64,000 nt of DNA from Neoasaia chiangmaiensis (GCF_002005465.1 NZ_CP014691.1:2240501-2304500), one strand, 5' to 3'. Numbered from the stretch's first letter, positions 37,396 to 46,537 are shown. The notes: generated by a model not told the origin, from the sequence alone. Translations and numbers: made by a program.

Positions 37396-37590
37396 CTACT
37401 TTCGCTGACCTTTCAGGCGGGCTGTTGCCGATTCGATGGCGGCGATGATGGTTTCGGCCTGTCGTCGCACTGCCGGATCGGCATGCGCGCTCAACAGGTC
37501 TGCCGCCAGAAGGGCTGTGGCCAGCATGTTGCGGACGTCGTGCCGCATGCTCGGATCGTCTGAAGCGGGTTGCTGGTCGCTCACGAACAT
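37396..37590 (-). CDS. 64-residue stand-alone histidine-kinase dimerisation (HisKA/DHp)-like protein
   Basis: A short gene with an excellent ribosome site (GGTGGAGAA before the ATG). The protein has a first-helix H-box-like segment MRHDVRNMLATALLAADLL, then ADPAVRRQAETIIAAIESATARLK, which resembles the two-helix HisKA region with a phosphoacceptor His (HD-R/N-x-L). There is no ATPase domain, sensor or receiver. It could be a histidine-phosphotransfer remnant or a small regulator. The resemblance is by pattern only; no gene nearby suggests a partner kinase. Convergent with gloA. Confidence 0.6.
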   Translation of the reverse strand: MFVSDQQPASDDPSMRHDVRNMLATALLAADLLSAHADPAVRRQAETIIAAIESATARLKGQRK

Positions 37591-37620
37591 TTCTCCACCG
37601 ATTCGGTATCGTCAGGTTTG

Positions 37621-37649
37621 TTGACAGTCTCGCCTGCGGCCCGTAAAAG
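37621..37649 (+). promoter_or_regulatory. Sigma-70-type promoter of rpmH-rnpA
   Basis: TTGACA at 37621-37626, a 17-bp spacer, and TAAAAG at 37644-37649. It lies about 83 bp before the rpmH ATG. This is the best consensus promoter seen in the window. Confidence 0.75.
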
Positions 37650-37731
37650 CCCGCGCTTTAGATAACGGCGTCTCAAGGCGCCCGTTCTTGTGCGGCGCAC
37701 GCCGCGCGTCAGCCGTATAGGGATCGATAAC

Positions 37732-37866
37732 ATGAAGCGCACTTATCAACCGTCCAAGATCGTTCGCAAGCGCCGTCACGGCTTCCGCGCCCGCAGCGGC
37801 ACGGTCGGTGGCCGTCGCGTGTTGGCGAATCGTCGTTCCAAGGGCCGCGTCAAGCTCTCTGCCTGA
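37732..37866 (+). CDS. rpmH: 50S ribosomal protein L34
   Basis: A 44-residue, highly basic protein of the large subunit. It reads [20 protein letters not shown] and continues [24 protein letters not shown], matching L34 throughout. It opens the rpmH-rnpA-yidD-yidC run. Confidence 0.98.
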   Translation: MKRTYQPSKIVRKRRHGFRARSGTVGGRRVLANRRSKGRVKLSA

Positions 37867-37902
37867 TCGAAAAGACCGTTCGAGGTTGAAAGGCGACTGT
37901 CG

Positions 37903-38250
37903 ATGCCCGAGCAACCTCGAAAACTGAAAACGCGACCGCAGTTCCTGCGTGTCGCGGGTCGTGGCCGGAAGGTTGCGATGCCGGGCCTGGTTTTGCAGGT
38001 TCTGGCACAGGACGATGCCGTCGCGGCGCGCGCGGGTTTTACCGTCACAAAAAAAGTCGGCAATGCCGTGGTCCGTAACAGGACGCGGCGCATCCTTCGG
38101 GAAGCGTTGCGGCAGGTTGCGCGCGAAGAGGCCGTCGGGGCCGTCGATCTGGTTCTGATCGGGCGCGATGCGACACGCAAGCGCCGCTTCTCGGATGTGG
38201 TCAACGATCTGCGCCATGCCATGCGAAAGGGCGGCGCCCTCTCGTCATGA
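37903..38250 (+). CDS. rnpA: Ribonuclease P protein component
   Basis: Protein subunit that helps RNase P RNA mature the tRNA 5' end. It is 115 residues. Seen: the [22 protein letters not shown] opening and the basic signature [25 protein letters not shown] (KxxGxAxxRNxxRR). It follows rpmH by 36 bp and overlaps yidD (ATGA at 38247). Confidence 0.96.
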   Translation: MPEQPRKLKTRPQFLRVAGRGRKVAMPGLVLQVLAQDDAVAARAGFTVTKKVGNAVVRNRTRRILREALRQVAREEAVGAVDLVLIGRDATRKRRFSDVVNDLRHAMRKGGALSS

Positions 38251-38480
38251 CGCGCCGCAGTCCGTTGGCCGCCTGTTTGCTGGCCCTTCTGCGCTTCTAC
38301 CAATATGCGATCAGCCCGCAACTGGGGACGAACTGCCGGTTCACGCCGACATGCAGCGCCTATGCGCATGAGGCGATTATCCGGCGTGGCGCGATACGTG
38401 GTGGCTGGCTGGCCATGCGGCGTCTTCTCCGCTGTCATCCGTTTTCGCGTGGCGGTCATGATCCGGTGCCGGACCGCTGA
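38247..38480 (+). CDS. yidD: Membrane protein insertion efficiency factor YidD
   Basis: A 77-residue inner-membrane-associated protein. Seen: the conserved cysteine-rich core ([32 protein letters not shown] and [14 protein letters not shown]). It overlaps rnpA by 4 bp. Its TGA shares its last base with the ATG of a 56-codon ORF. It precedes yidC in the usual order. Confidence 0.95.
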   Translation: MTRRSPLAACLLALLRFYQYAISPQLGTNCRFTPTCSAYAHEAIIRRGAIRGGWLAMRRLLRCHPFSRGGHDPVPDR

Positions 38481-38650
38481 TGGCCGGGCGGCCTATTTAT
38501 TCCCCCGTGCCTATTGTTTTGCACGCGAAATTCGGCCAACTGACGCGTAATCCTCGGGATGTCGTGCTGACGCGTCCTTCCCATCCTCATCCTATCGTGG
38601 CGGATCGTCAGACCGTCGCGTTCCAAGAAGAAAGGCCGGCATTCGGCTGA
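38480..38650 (+). CDS. Possible 56-residue protein between yidD and yidC (unknown)
   Basis: An open frame of 56 codons that starts with the ATG sharing the last A of the yidD TGA (TGATG at 38478-38482) and ends with a TGA sharing its last A with the yidC ATG (TGATG at 38648-38652). Seen: no stop in 56 codons, with a neutral, His- and Pro-rich, non-hydrophobic protein (LTRPSHPHPIVADRQTV). There is no signal peptide or membrane helix. The one-base overlaps at both ends suggest coupled translation, but the ORF could be chance between two real genes; no homologue was checked. Confidence 0.45.
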   Translation: MAGRPIYSPVPIVLHAKFGQLTRNPRDVVLTRPSHPHPIVADRQTVAFQEERPAFG

Positions 38651-40428
38651 TGGACATCAAGCGCATCATCACAGCCACTGTGATCTCCGCCCTGATCCTG
38701 ATCGGCTTCGATTACTTCGTGCCGCAGCATTCGCAGCAGACGGTCGAGAATCAGTCGAAGACGCAGACGAGCGGAACCCCGCCCAAGCAGGATGAGCATA
38801 ACGGCCCCGCGCCGACCCCCGGCGCCAGCACGCCGCCGGCCAACACCGCGGATGCCGCACCGGCGGCCGCGGCGGTTCGTCTGCCGATCGAGGGACCGGA
38901 CGTCACCGGCTCGCTCGACCTGCGGGGCGCGCGCTTCGATGATCTCGTGTTGACGCATTATGGCGAGACCCTGGCCAAGGACAGCCCGCTGGTGCGGTTG
39001 CTGGAGAAAGCCGATGGGCCGCAGCCGAGCTTCGTGGAGATCGGATGGCAGAATGCGCCGGGATCGTCCGCCCGCGTGCCGGACGCCAGCACGGACTGGA
39101 CGACTGACGACAAGGCGCTCTCGCCCGATCATCCGGTGACGTTGCGCTGGGATAACGGTCAGGGTCTGCTGTTCTCGATCACGATGACGGTCGATCGTCG
39201 CTATCTGTTCGATATCGCCCAGAAGGTGGAGAACAAGGGCGGACAGGCCGTTTCCCTCGTGCCGTATCAGCGCGTCGAGCGGGACTACAAGCCGGAGGAG
39301 ACGGGCGGCTTCATCGTGCATGAAGGACCGTTGTCCGTCATGAACGGTCGCCTGAACGAGGATTCCTACAAGAACATGCGCAAGGGCGCGACGCAGCCCG
39401 GCTATCAGGCGTGGGCAGCGGCGGGTAACGGTGGCTGGGGCGGTATCACCGACAAATACTGGCTGACGGCCATCGTGCCCGATCAGGCGGCGCCGGTTGC
39501 CGTGCATTACAGCTACGTGCCGAACAGTGGCGCGGGGGCTTATCGCGTCGATTTCACGTCGCAGGCGCCGCTTCCGGTTGGCGCGGGTGCGACGGTGGCG
39601 ACGTCGAGCCGCATTTTCGCCGGCGCGAAGGAGGTCAATCTCCTCGACCAGTATACTGACGCCTTGCACATTCCTTATTTCTACAAGGCCGTGGACTTCG
39701 GGTGGTTTGCGTTTCTGACGCGGCCGATGTTCCATGTGCTGCACTGGCTGTTCAGCCATCTGGGCAATTTCGGCCTTGCGCTGCTGGCGTTGACGCTGAT
39801 CATCAAGCTCATCCTTTATCCGCTGGCGACGAAGTCCTTCGCGTCCATGGCGAAGATGCGGACGCTGACGCCGCGCATCCAGTCCATCCGCGAACGGCAC
39901 AAGGACGAGCCGATGGTCGCGCAGCAGCAGATCATGGCGCTCTACAAGGAAGAGGGGGTCAACCCCGCCGGTGGCTGTCTGCCGCTTCTGATTCAGGCGC
40001 CGGTGGCGTTCTGCCTGTATAAGGTGCTGAACATCACCATCGAGATGCGGCATGCGCCGTTCTATGGCTGGATTCACGATCTTTCCGCTGCCGATCCGAC
40101 CAATATCTTCACGTTGTTCGGGCTGATCCCCTTCGATGTCACGGCGATTTCGCCGATGCTGCATATCGGCATCTGGCCGATCCTGTTCGGCCTGACCATC
40201 TTCCTGATGCAGCGCCAGACCAGTGTTTCGATGGACCCGGCGCAGCAGCGCATGATGCAGTTCATGCCGATCATCTACGTCTTCTTCATGGGGCGCCTGT
40301 CGGCCGGTATCGTCATTTACTATACGTGGAACAACCTGCTGACCTTCGCGCAGCAGAGCCTGATCCAGCGCCGCGCCAATGCCGCGGTGCCGGCACAGGG
40401 TGGCAAGAAGGTGGTGCGCAAGCCGTGA
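38650..40428 (+). CDS. yidC: Membrane protein insertase YidC
   Basis: Inserts and folds inner-membrane proteins alone or with SecYEG. It is 592 residues, the gram-negative long type. Seen: N-terminal helix (TVISALILIGFDYFV), a Pro/Ala-rich linker, the large periplasmic beta domain (residues about 80-350, with VTLRWDNGQGLLF), and five conserved C-terminal helices including FGLALLALTLIIKLILYPLATK, EGVNPAGGCLPLLIQ and MQFMPIIYVFFMGRLSAGIVIYYTWNN, then a basic tail. Its stop overlaps engB (GTGA). Confidence 0.96.
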   Translation: MDIKRIITATVISALILIGFDYFVPQHSQQTVENQSKTQTSGTPPKQDEHNGPAPTPGASTPPANTADAAPAAAAVRLPIEGPDVTGSLDLRGARFDDLVLTHYGETLAKDSPLVRLLEKADGPQPSFVEIGWQNAPGSSARVPDASTDWTTDDKALSPDHPVTLRWDNGQGLLFSITMTVDRRYLFDIAQKVENKGGQAVSLVPYQRVERDYKPEETGGFIVHEGPLSVMNGRLNEDSYKNMRKGATQPGYQAWAAAGNGGWGGITDKYWLTAIVPDQAAPVAVHYSYVPNSGAGAYRVDFTSQAPLPVGAGATVATSSRIFAGAKEVNLLDQYTDALHIPYFYKAVDFGWFAFLTRPMFHVLHWLFSHLGNFGLALLALTLIIKLILYPLATKSFASMAKMRTLTPRIQSIRERHKDEPMVAQQQIMALYKEEGVNPAGGCLPLLIQAPVAFCLYKVLNITIEMRHAPFYGWIHDLSAADPTNIFTLFGLIPFDVTAISPMLHIGIWPILFGLTIFLMQRQTSVSMDPAQQRMMQFMPIIYVFFMGRLSAGIVIYYTWNNLLTFAQQSLIQRRANAAVPAQGGKKVVRKP

Positions 40429-41114
40429 CCGATGCGCCTGATCCGACAGTATTCACGGAGGAGGAGATCGAGGCGGGTCGCCTGCTGTTCGCAGCAGACT
40501 GCCAGTTCTTCTTCGGATCGCAGACGATCGACCAGTTGCCGCCTGCCGAGCGCCCGGAAATCGCGTTCGCAGGCCGGTCGAATGTCGGGAAATCCAGCCT
40601 GATCAATGCGCTGACCGGCCGTAACCGGCTGGCGCGCGCTTCCTCCGAGCCGGGCCGCACCAAGCAGCTGAATTTCTTCGACCTTGGCGAGCGGGTAACG
40701 CTGGTCGACATGCCGGGATATGGCTTTGCCAAGGCCGCCAAGGCGGTCAAGGAAGACTGGCAGAACACGATGTTCGCCTATCTGCGTGGCCGCACGACAC
40801 TGTCGCGCGTGCTGTTGCTGTTCGATGCGCGGATCGAACTCAAGAAATCCGATCGCGATGTCATGGACCTGCTCGATCGCGCCGCGGTGCTGTTCCAGAT
40901 CGTGCTGACGAAATGCGATTCGTTGAAACCCGGCAAGCTGGAAAGCAAACGCCGGGAGGTTGCGGCAGAAATCGGCAAGCATGCGGCGGCTTATCCGCAT
41001 ATCGTGCTGACAAGCAGCGAGACCGGGATGGGCATCGATCTTCTGCGCGCCGAGATTGCGCGTCTGGCTGAAAAACCGACACAAACCGTATCGTTGCCCG
41101 GGAAACCGTCATGA
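40425..41114 (+). CDS. engB: Ribosome biogenesis GTP-binding protein EngB (YihA/YsxC)
   Basis: A 229-residue GTPase needed for 50S assembly. It starts at a GTG that overlaps the yidC stop; the longer frame start (40326) is within yidC and rejected. Seen: G1 FAGRSNVGKSSLINAL, GRTKQLNFF (switch I), G3 DMPGYGFAKA, G4 TKCDSL and the SSETGMGI segment. Its TGA overlaps the argB ATG. Confidence 0.95.
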   Translation: MTDAPDPTVFTEEEIEAGRLLFAADCQFFFGSQTIDQLPPAERPEIAFAGRSNVGKSSLINALTGRNRLARASSEPGRTKQLNFFDLGERVTLVDMPGYGFAKAAKAVKEDWQNTMFAYLRGRTTLSRVLLLFDARIELKKSDRDVMDLLDRAAVLFQIVLTKCDSLKPGKLESKRREVAAEIGKHAAAYPHIVLTSSETGMGIDLLRAEIARLAEKPTQTVSLPGKPS

Positions 41115-42019
41115 CCGAAACGCCTCAGGATATTCGTGAGGATGGACAGCGGCAGGCTGCCATCCTGGCCAGCGCCTTGCCCTATCTGCGCCGCTATGCC
41201 GGCGATACGATCGTCGTGAAGTACGGCGGTCACGCCATGGGCGTGGACCACCTGTCCAACGCGTTCGGGCATGATATCGCCCTGCTCAAGCTGGTGGGTG
41301 TCAATCCGATCATCGTGCATGGCGGTGGGCCGCAGATCAGTGCCATGCTGGAGCGGTTGCAGCTTCGCTCCACTTTTATCGACGGTCTGCGCGTCACGGA
41401 TGCCGCGATGGTCGAGATCATCGAAATGGTGCTCTCCGGCAGCGTCAATAAACAGGTTGCGGATCTGATTAACCGTGCCGGTGCGCTGGCGGTGGGCATT
41501 TCCGGCAAGGACGGCGGTCTGATCCGTGCACGCAAGCTGACGCGCACGGTACGCGATGAAGATAGCCTCATCGAACGGGAGCTCGATCTGGGTTTCGTTG
41601 GTGAACCGTCGAAGATCGATCCTCGCGTACTGTATTCGCTGCTGGGATCGGGGCTGATACCCGTGATCGCGCCCGTTGGCGTGGGCGATCAGGGCGAGAC
41701 GTTCAACATCAATGCGGATACGGCGGCCGGTGCGATCTCAGGCGCGGTGAATGCGTCGCGCCTGCTGATGTTGACCGATGTTCCGGGTGTTCTTGACGAA
41801 AACGGCAAGCTGATCCCTGAACTCACGGCCGAGGACGCGCAGCGCCGGATCGAGGCCGGTCAGATCACGGGCGGCATGATCCCCAAGGTGGAGACCTGCC
41901 TCAAGGCCGTGCGGGAAGGCGCCAAGGCGGCGGTCATTCTGGATGGTCGCGTGCCGCATGCCTGCCTGCTCGAACTCTTTACGAAGAGCGGCTCGGGCAC
42001 ACTAATTCGCGGCACCTGA
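41111..42019 (+). CDS. argB: N-acetylglutamate kinase
   Basis: Second step of arginine synthesis. It is 302 residues. Seen: VVKYGGHAMG, VHGGGPQISAMLERL, DGLRVTDAAMVEIIEMVLSG, NKQVADLINRAG, VIAPVGVGDQGETFNINADT and GGMIPKVETCLKAV. The length fits the arginine-sensitive long class. Starts with ATGA overlap on engB. Confidence 0.95.
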   Translation: MTETPQDIREDGQRQAAILASALPYLRRYAGDTIVVKYGGHAMGVDHLSNAFGHDIALLKLVGVNPIIVHGGGPQISAMLERLQLRSTFIDGLRVTDAAMVEIIEMVLSGSVNKQVADLINRAGALAVGISGKDGGLIRARKLTRTVRDEDSLIERELDLGFVGEPSKIDPRVLYSLLGSGLIPVIAPVGVGDQGETFNINADTAAGAISGAVNASRLLMLTDVPGVLDENGKLIPELTAEDAQRRIEAGQITGGMIPKVETCLKAVREGAKAAVILDGRVPHACLLELFTKSGSGTLIRGT

Positions 42020-42033
42020 GAAATCGCCATGTG

Positions 42034-42056
42034 GGCCGCCCCGTTACAGGGCGGTC
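42034..42056. terminator. Hairpin between argB and the GGDEF-like gene, weak terminator
   Basis: An 8-bp stem (GGCCGCCC / GGGCGGTC, one G-U pair) with loop CGTTACA. The convergent genes leave 47 bp. No T-run, so it may be a weak terminator. Confidence 0.4.
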
Positions 42057-42066
42057 GTCACGCCTT

Positions 42067-43437
42067 TCAGGGCGCTTCGTGCGAGAAAACCCACTTCCTG
42101 TCGCCGCCCTGCGCCTCCCTTAGCGCCAGCGTTGCCCGTTCGAGGTAATCGTCCAGCAGGTCCGTGCTCTGCGGTTCGCGTGTTACGAGCCCGATACGCA
42201 CTGGCAGATGATGGGTGGTATCGAGCAGGATAGGAGCACCGTGGGTCGTCATGCGCTCGGCGCGCTCGGCTGCTGCGAATCGATCGCCGCCATCGAGCCA
42301 GAGCAGGAAGCATTCCGTGTTGAGGCGCCCCACGATATCCGTCGGGCGTACGGCGTTGCGCACCAGTGAGACAACCTGATTCAGCGCATCGCCGGCATGG
42401 AGACCGTTTTGGTCCGACAGCAGGTCCGACAATCCCTGAATGCATATGACGATCATCGTGGCCGACATATATTCGCGGTCGAGGCGTGGGAGGCGACGGG
42501 CAATTTCCTGTTGGAAGCCATGCCAGGTGAGCAGATGCGATGCCGGGTCGAACGGCGCGTCGAATATCGCGCGTCGATGCAGGGCGTCGAGTTCCAGCTG
42601 CCCGGCCATCATGCCGACAAGCAAGGTTGCGGTTTCTTTCTCGGCGGCGGACCAATCTTCTGTCCTGCGGAGAAGAAGGCCTACGCCGCCGCCGAAACGC
42701 AGGCGCGCGCTTGCCCAGAGGAAGGCCTTATCGTCAAGGCGCCATGCGCGGCAGGTCGGATGGTTGGTGGCGTTGTCCAGCGGCTTGTCCGTGTCCATGA
42801 ACGTCCCGCCCCATTGACGCAGGGGTTGCCACATATTGTCCGTCATGGTCTCGACGTCGCCCGGCACGTCCTGGGCCAGCATGACGGCACCACCGTCCAC
42901 GCCAAGATCGCGACACAGCGATTCGGAAGCCGCGACGGCGCCGTTTACCGGTGTTGTCTCATCGCGCAGGGCGGCCAGCGCCCGCTGCAGGGCTGACGGC
43001 AGGTTTTCCCTGATCGGGGCGGTTGCGGCGGATGGTGCGGGGTCGGCGTAAAGCAGCCCGGCATAGGCGCCCTGGCATTCACCCTCCTGGTTGAAGCGCG
43101 GCAGAACCGAAAGATAGATACCCGCCGCCACCGGAAAACGTTTCCGCACCATGCGCGGATCAAACGATGTCTGCTCGCCCGACGACCATAGCCGATCCGC
43201 GGGTTGTCCCAGCAGTTGTTCAGACGCGATGTCGTGTCTGTCGATTGGAACGAGCATGGTCAGGCGCCCGCGTTCGTCCGTTTCGAACAGCACGTCGAAG
43301 GCCGTGCGGCTCAATTGACGCCAGCGCTCGCGGCTGTCGATCAGGGCCTCCAGAAGGGCGACGTGATCGCTGTCGTCCGGCGACGGCATCGCGGTATCGG
43401 AGCTTGTTACGGGCAAGATTTGGGGCATGCCAGGCAA
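42067..43437 (-). CDS. PAS/GAF-type sensory protein with a degenerate GGDEF domain
   Basis: A 456-residue soluble signalling protein. Seen: a PAS-like domain (about 38-130; LSRTAFDVLFETDERGRLTM), a GAF-like domain (about 155-280; SESLCRDLGVDGGAVMLAQD) and a C-terminal GGDEF-like domain (about 295-450), in which the GGDEF active-site motif is NTECF (373-377). The residues needed for GTP binding and catalysis are lost, so c-di-GMP synthesis is unlikely; the domain may be a sensor or binding module. No EAL domain follows. Weak similarity leaves the PAS/GAF calls tentative. Convergent with argB. Confidence 0.68.
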   Translation of the reverse strand: MPGMPQILPVTSSDTAMPSPDDSDHVALLEALIDSRERWRQLSRTAFDVLFETDERGRLTMLVPIDRHDIASEQLLGQPADRLWSSGEQTSFDPRMVRKRFPVAAGIYLSVLPRFNQEGECQGAYAGLLYADPAPSAATAPIRENLPSALQRALAALRDETTPVNGAVAASESLCRDLGVDGGAVMLAQDVPGDVETMTDNMWQPLRQWGGTFMDTDKPLDNATNHPTCRAWRLDDKAFLWASARLRFGGGVGLLLRRTEDWSAAEKETATLLVGMMAGQLELDALHRRAIFDAPFDPASHLLTWHGFQQEIARRLPRLDREYMSATMIVICIQGLSDLLSDQNGLHAGDALNQVVSLVRNAVRPTDIVGRLNTECFLLWLDGGDRFAAAERAERMTTHGAPILLDTTHHLPVRIGLVTREPQSTDLLDDYLERATLALREAQGGDRKWVFSHEAP

Positions 43438-43567
43438 GATACGACATGAAAAATTAAAGACCCGTTAACGCCCGCGATCTATAAGCGCGCTACCAACAAA
43501 ATCGATGCAGTACGCGATCTGAGTGGTGCGGCTGCCTGCACAGGACCGAACGGAAGGATCATTGTAA

Positions 43568-43807
43568 ATGGATCGAATTGGCCCGACGCCCGATCGGCAT
43601 GCCGAGCAGAACCGGCAGGACATCAAGAAATTCAAGTCCAGAACACTTGGGATGGCGATCGGATTCGTGCTGTTCGCCGTCTTTCTGGGGCTGGGATGCT
43701 ATTACACGACGATCGATGAGCAGAACCATCTGCATTACAATCTCGGCCTCTTCATTGCCGCGATCGTCTTCGGGTGCGTCTTTCTCTACCATATGTGCAC
43801 CTCATAA
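43568..43807 (+). CDS. Small inner-membrane protein, two helices (unknown)
   Basis: A 79-residue protein with a polar N-terminus (MDRIGPTPDRHAEQNRQDIKK) then two hydrophobic segments (LGMAIGFVLFAVFLGLGCYY and LGLFIAAIVFGCVFLYHMC) joined by a short polar loop. Ribosome site GGAAGG lies upstream of the ATG. It precedes dapD by 144 bp. No function is visible, and no homologue is recognised. Confidence 0.7.
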   Translation: MDRIGPTPDRHAEQNRQDIKKFKSRTLGMAIGFVLFAVFLGLGCYYTTIDEQNHLHYNLGLFIAAIVFGCVFLYHMCTS

Positions 43808-43951
43808 GTGCCGGGGCGTGTGGCGGAGCGACGTCATTTTTCCAAAAAATATCCGGTGATGCCGCGATAGGGGACCAAGACGCGTTGACTCCATCGTTGG
43901 CGGTCCGCATGGTCCGGCCGAAATTCTTGCGCCGAATTCCGGGAACAATCC

Positions 43952-44782
43952 ATGCCTCATACCCAGCTCCGCACGACGATCGAAACGCTTTGGGAGCGCC
44001 GCGATGCGCTGAATGCCCATACGGAAGGTGCGGATCGTGACGCGGTCGAGACGGCGCTGGACCTGCTCGACAAGGGGGAGCTGCGCGTTGCATCGCCCGA
44101 AAACGGCGGCTGGATCGTTCATGAATGGCTGAAGAAGGCCGTGCTGCTGTCTTTCCGTCTCAACGAAAGCCGCGTGGTCGAGCGTGCCTGTGCCGGGGTG
44201 CCGGGCTTCGACAAGGTGCCATTGAAATTCGATGGTTGGGATCAGTTCCGTTTCGCCGAAGCCGGGTTTCGCGCCGTTCCGGGTGCGGTTGTGCGTCATT
44301 CCGCCTTTATCGCGCCGAACGTCGTGTTGATGCCGAGCTTCGTGAATGTCGGCGCGCGCGTTGACAGCGGCACGATGGTGGACACCTGGGCGACGGTCGG
44401 CTCCTGCGCGCAGATCGGCCGCAATGTGCATATCAGCGGTGGCGCGGGGATTGGCGGCGTCCTGGAGCCCTTGCAGGCCGCGCCGGTCATCATCGAGGAT
44501 GACTGCTTCATCGGTGCCCGTTCGGAAGTGGCCGAAGGCGTGATCGTCGAGCGTGGGGCCGTGTTGTCCATGGGCGTGTTCATCGGTGCGTCCACGAAGA
44601 TCGTGGATCGGGCGACCGGTGAAATCCATATGGGTCGCGTTCCGGCCTACTCGGTCGTCGTGCCGGGCACGCTGCCGGGCAAGACGCCGGAAGCGCCGCA
44701 CCTCGCCTGCGCGGTGATCGTCAAGCGCGTGGACGAGCGTACGCGCTCCAAGACGTCCATCAACGAACTGCTGCGCGACTGA
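43952..44782 (+). CDS. dapD: Tetrahydrodipicolinate N-succinyltransferase
   Basis: Succinyl branch of lysine/diaminopimelate synthesis. It is 276 residues, the usual length. Seen: an N-terminal helical domain, [19 protein letters not shown], then left-handed beta helix repeats ([42 protein letters not shown]) and the C-terminal [17 protein letters not shown]. It is followed at 4 bp by dapE, so both steps are adjacent. Confidence 0.96.
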   Translation: MPHTQLRTTIETLWERRDALNAHTEGADRDAVETALDLLDKGELRVASPENGGWIVHEWLKKAVLLSFRLNESRVVERACAGVPGFDKVPLKFDGWDQFRFAEAGFRAVPGAVVRHSAFIAPNVVLMPSFVNVGARVDSGTMVDTWATVGSCAQIGRNVHISGGAGIGGVLEPLQAAPVIIEDDCFIGARSEVAEGVIVERGAVLSMGVFIGASTKIVDRATGEIHMGRVPAYSVVVPGTLPGKTPEAPHLACAVIVKRVDERTRSKTSINELLRD

Positions 44783-44786
44783 ACGC

Positions 44787-45917
44787 ATGACGCTGGACGT
44801 CACGGCCTTCCTTCAGACACTTCTGGCCTGTCCGTCCGTCACGCCGGTGGACGGGGGCGCACTCGATGTCGTGTCCTCCACGCTGGAACGGCTTGGCTTC
44901 GTCGTGACGCGGCTCGACTTCGGTCCGGCAGATGCGCCGACGCCGAATTTATTCGCCCGCCTGGGTGACGGCGGGCCGCATCTCTGTTTCGCCGGGCATA
45001 CGGATGTCGTGCCGCCCGGCGCGTCATGGCGATACGGGCCGTTCGACGGCATCGTCGCGGACGGTATCCTCTATGGTCGCGGCGCGGTGGACATGAAGGG
45101 CGGTATCGCCGCGTTCATTGCGGCAGTCGCCGATGTCGTGGCGCGAGGCGGGCCGAATGGCACGATCAGCCTGTTGATTACCGGGGATGAGGAAGGGCCC
45201 GCGCGGCATGGGACGCGTGAGGTGCTGCCCTGGATGGCCGCGAATGGCCATATTCCGGATTTCTGTCTGCTGGGTGAGCCGACCAATCCATCCGCCATGG
45301 GCGAGATGATTAAAATCGGGCGGCGCGGCAGCCTGAGCGCCACGATCACGGTGCGTGGCGTGCAGGGGCATGTCGCCTATCCGCATCGCGCCGATAATCC
45401 GAATCATCGGCTGATCGATATTCTGCACGATCTGACCCATCACGTTCTGGACGAGGGCACCGAGGCCTTTGAGCCGTCCTCCCTGCAGATCACGAGTATG
45501 GATGTCGGCAATCCGACGACGAATGTCATCCCGGCCATCGCGCGCGCCAGTCTGAATATCCGCTTCAACGACCGCCATCGCGGCGACGATCTGGTAGCCT
45601 GGATCGAACGGGTCGTAGCGCGTCATGCGCCGGATGCGGAGGTGGACGCGCGAATCAGTGGCGAGGCTTTCCTGACCGCGCCGGGCGAGGCCGTCCGTTG
45701 CCTTTCGGCGGCGGTCGAGAAGGTGACGGGACATGCACCGGTGCTGGATACCGGCGGTGGCACGTCCGATGCGCGCTTCATCGCCGCGTATTGTCCAGTA
45801 GCGGAATTTGGTCTTGTCGGCGCGAGCATGCATAAAGCCGATGAGCACGTGGCGCTGGCGGATTTGCGCCAGCTGCGCGACATCTATCGAGAATTCATGG
45901 AGGCATTCGGCCTGTGA
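44787..45917 (+). CDS. dapE: Succinyl-diaminopimelate desuccinylase
   Basis: Zinc peptidase-fold enzyme that gives LL-diaminopimelate. It is 376 residues. Seen: CFAGHTDVVPPG (zinc His/catalytic Asp), GRGAVDMKGGIAAF, LLITGDEEGPA (catalytic Glu/zinc Glu), LLGEPTNPSAMGEMIKIGRRGS, the dimer domain, and GTSDARFIAAY plus VGASMHKADEHV. The coupled dapD-dapE arrangement is normal. Its stop overlaps the next gene (GTGA). Confidence 0.95.
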   Translation: MTLDVTAFLQTLLACPSVTPVDGGALDVVSSTLERLGFVVTRLDFGPADAPTPNLFARLGDGGPHLCFAGHTDVVPPGASWRYGPFDGIVADGILYGRGAVDMKGGIAAFIAAVADVVARGGPNGTISLLITGDEEGPARHGTREVLPWMAANGHIPDFCLLGEPTNPSAMGEMIKIGRRGSLSATITVRGVQGHVAYPHRADNPNHRLIDILHDLTHHVLDEGTEAFEPSSLQITSMDVGNPTTNVIPAIARASLNIRFNDRHRGDDLVAWIERVVARHAPDAEVDARISGEAFLTAPGEAVRCLSAAVEKVTGHAPVLDTGGGTSDARFIAAYCPVAEFGLVGASMHKADEHVALADLRQLRDIYREFMEAFGL

Positions 45918-46537
45918 CGTCTGAATCCGGTTCGCCTACGCCCCGTGGACCGCTGGCATCGATCCCGCGCGGTGTCCTCCTGCTGGGTCGTGGGGATGCG
46001 GCCGGACTGAACTGTTTCCGTTCCGGTCGCGACGCCGTGCTTTCCGCAATGGCACCGAGCCTGGCGCTTTTCCTCGTGGTGGTGGTGTTGCAGTTCCTGC
46101 AAGGCCCCTCCGCGCGGGAACTGACGAAGATCATGCTACTGCTGACGGCCCTGTTGCTGCGGCTGGTGGTGACGCAGGCACTCGCTGCCCATTGGTCGCG
46201 GCAAGGGCTCTGGACACGATATGCCAGTGCCATGCTGTGGAGCGACTGGCTGCCGCCGGTCCTGTCGCTGACCGCCGGGGGTCTTCTGCACGTCATCGCG
46301 CCCGCGATTGCCGATACGAAAGGGGCGACGCTGGGCGTGCTGATCGTGATCGAGGCGTATGACCTCTGGCTCAGCTGGTTCGTGGCGCGCGCGGGACTGG
46401 TCCTGCGCTGGTCCCAGGCTCTTCTGCTGGTTGGCATCGTGCTGACCACGACGATTGCGCTCTATTACGTGGCGGCGATGCTGCCGCCGCATTACAACGT
46501 CTGGACGGAACTCACGACGCCGATGTTCCAGCGCTGA
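45914..46537 (+). CDS. Integral membrane protein of unknown function downstream of dapE
   Basis: A 207-residue protein with a GTG start overlapping the dapE TGA. Seen: about five hydrophobic segments (LALFLVVVVLQFL, ILLLTALLLRLVVTQALAAHW-type segment, VLSLTAGGLLHVI, LGVLIVIEAYDLWLSWFVARAG, LLLVGIVLTTTIALYYVAAM). The topology resembles small Yip1-like or DUF membrane proteins, but no family is claimed. It probably shares the dapD-dapE transcript. Overlaps the convergent truA by 26 bp. Confidence 0.75.
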   Translation: MTSESGSPTPRGPLASIPRGVLLLGRGDAAGLNCFRSGRDAVLSAMAPSLALFLVVVVLQFLQGPSARELTKIMLLLTALLLRLVVTQALAAHWSRQGLWTRYASAMLWSDWLPPVLSLTAGGLLHVIAPAIADTKGATLGVLIVIEAYDLWLSWFVARAGLVLRWSQALLLVGIVLTTTIALYYVAAMLPPHYNVWTELTTPMFQR

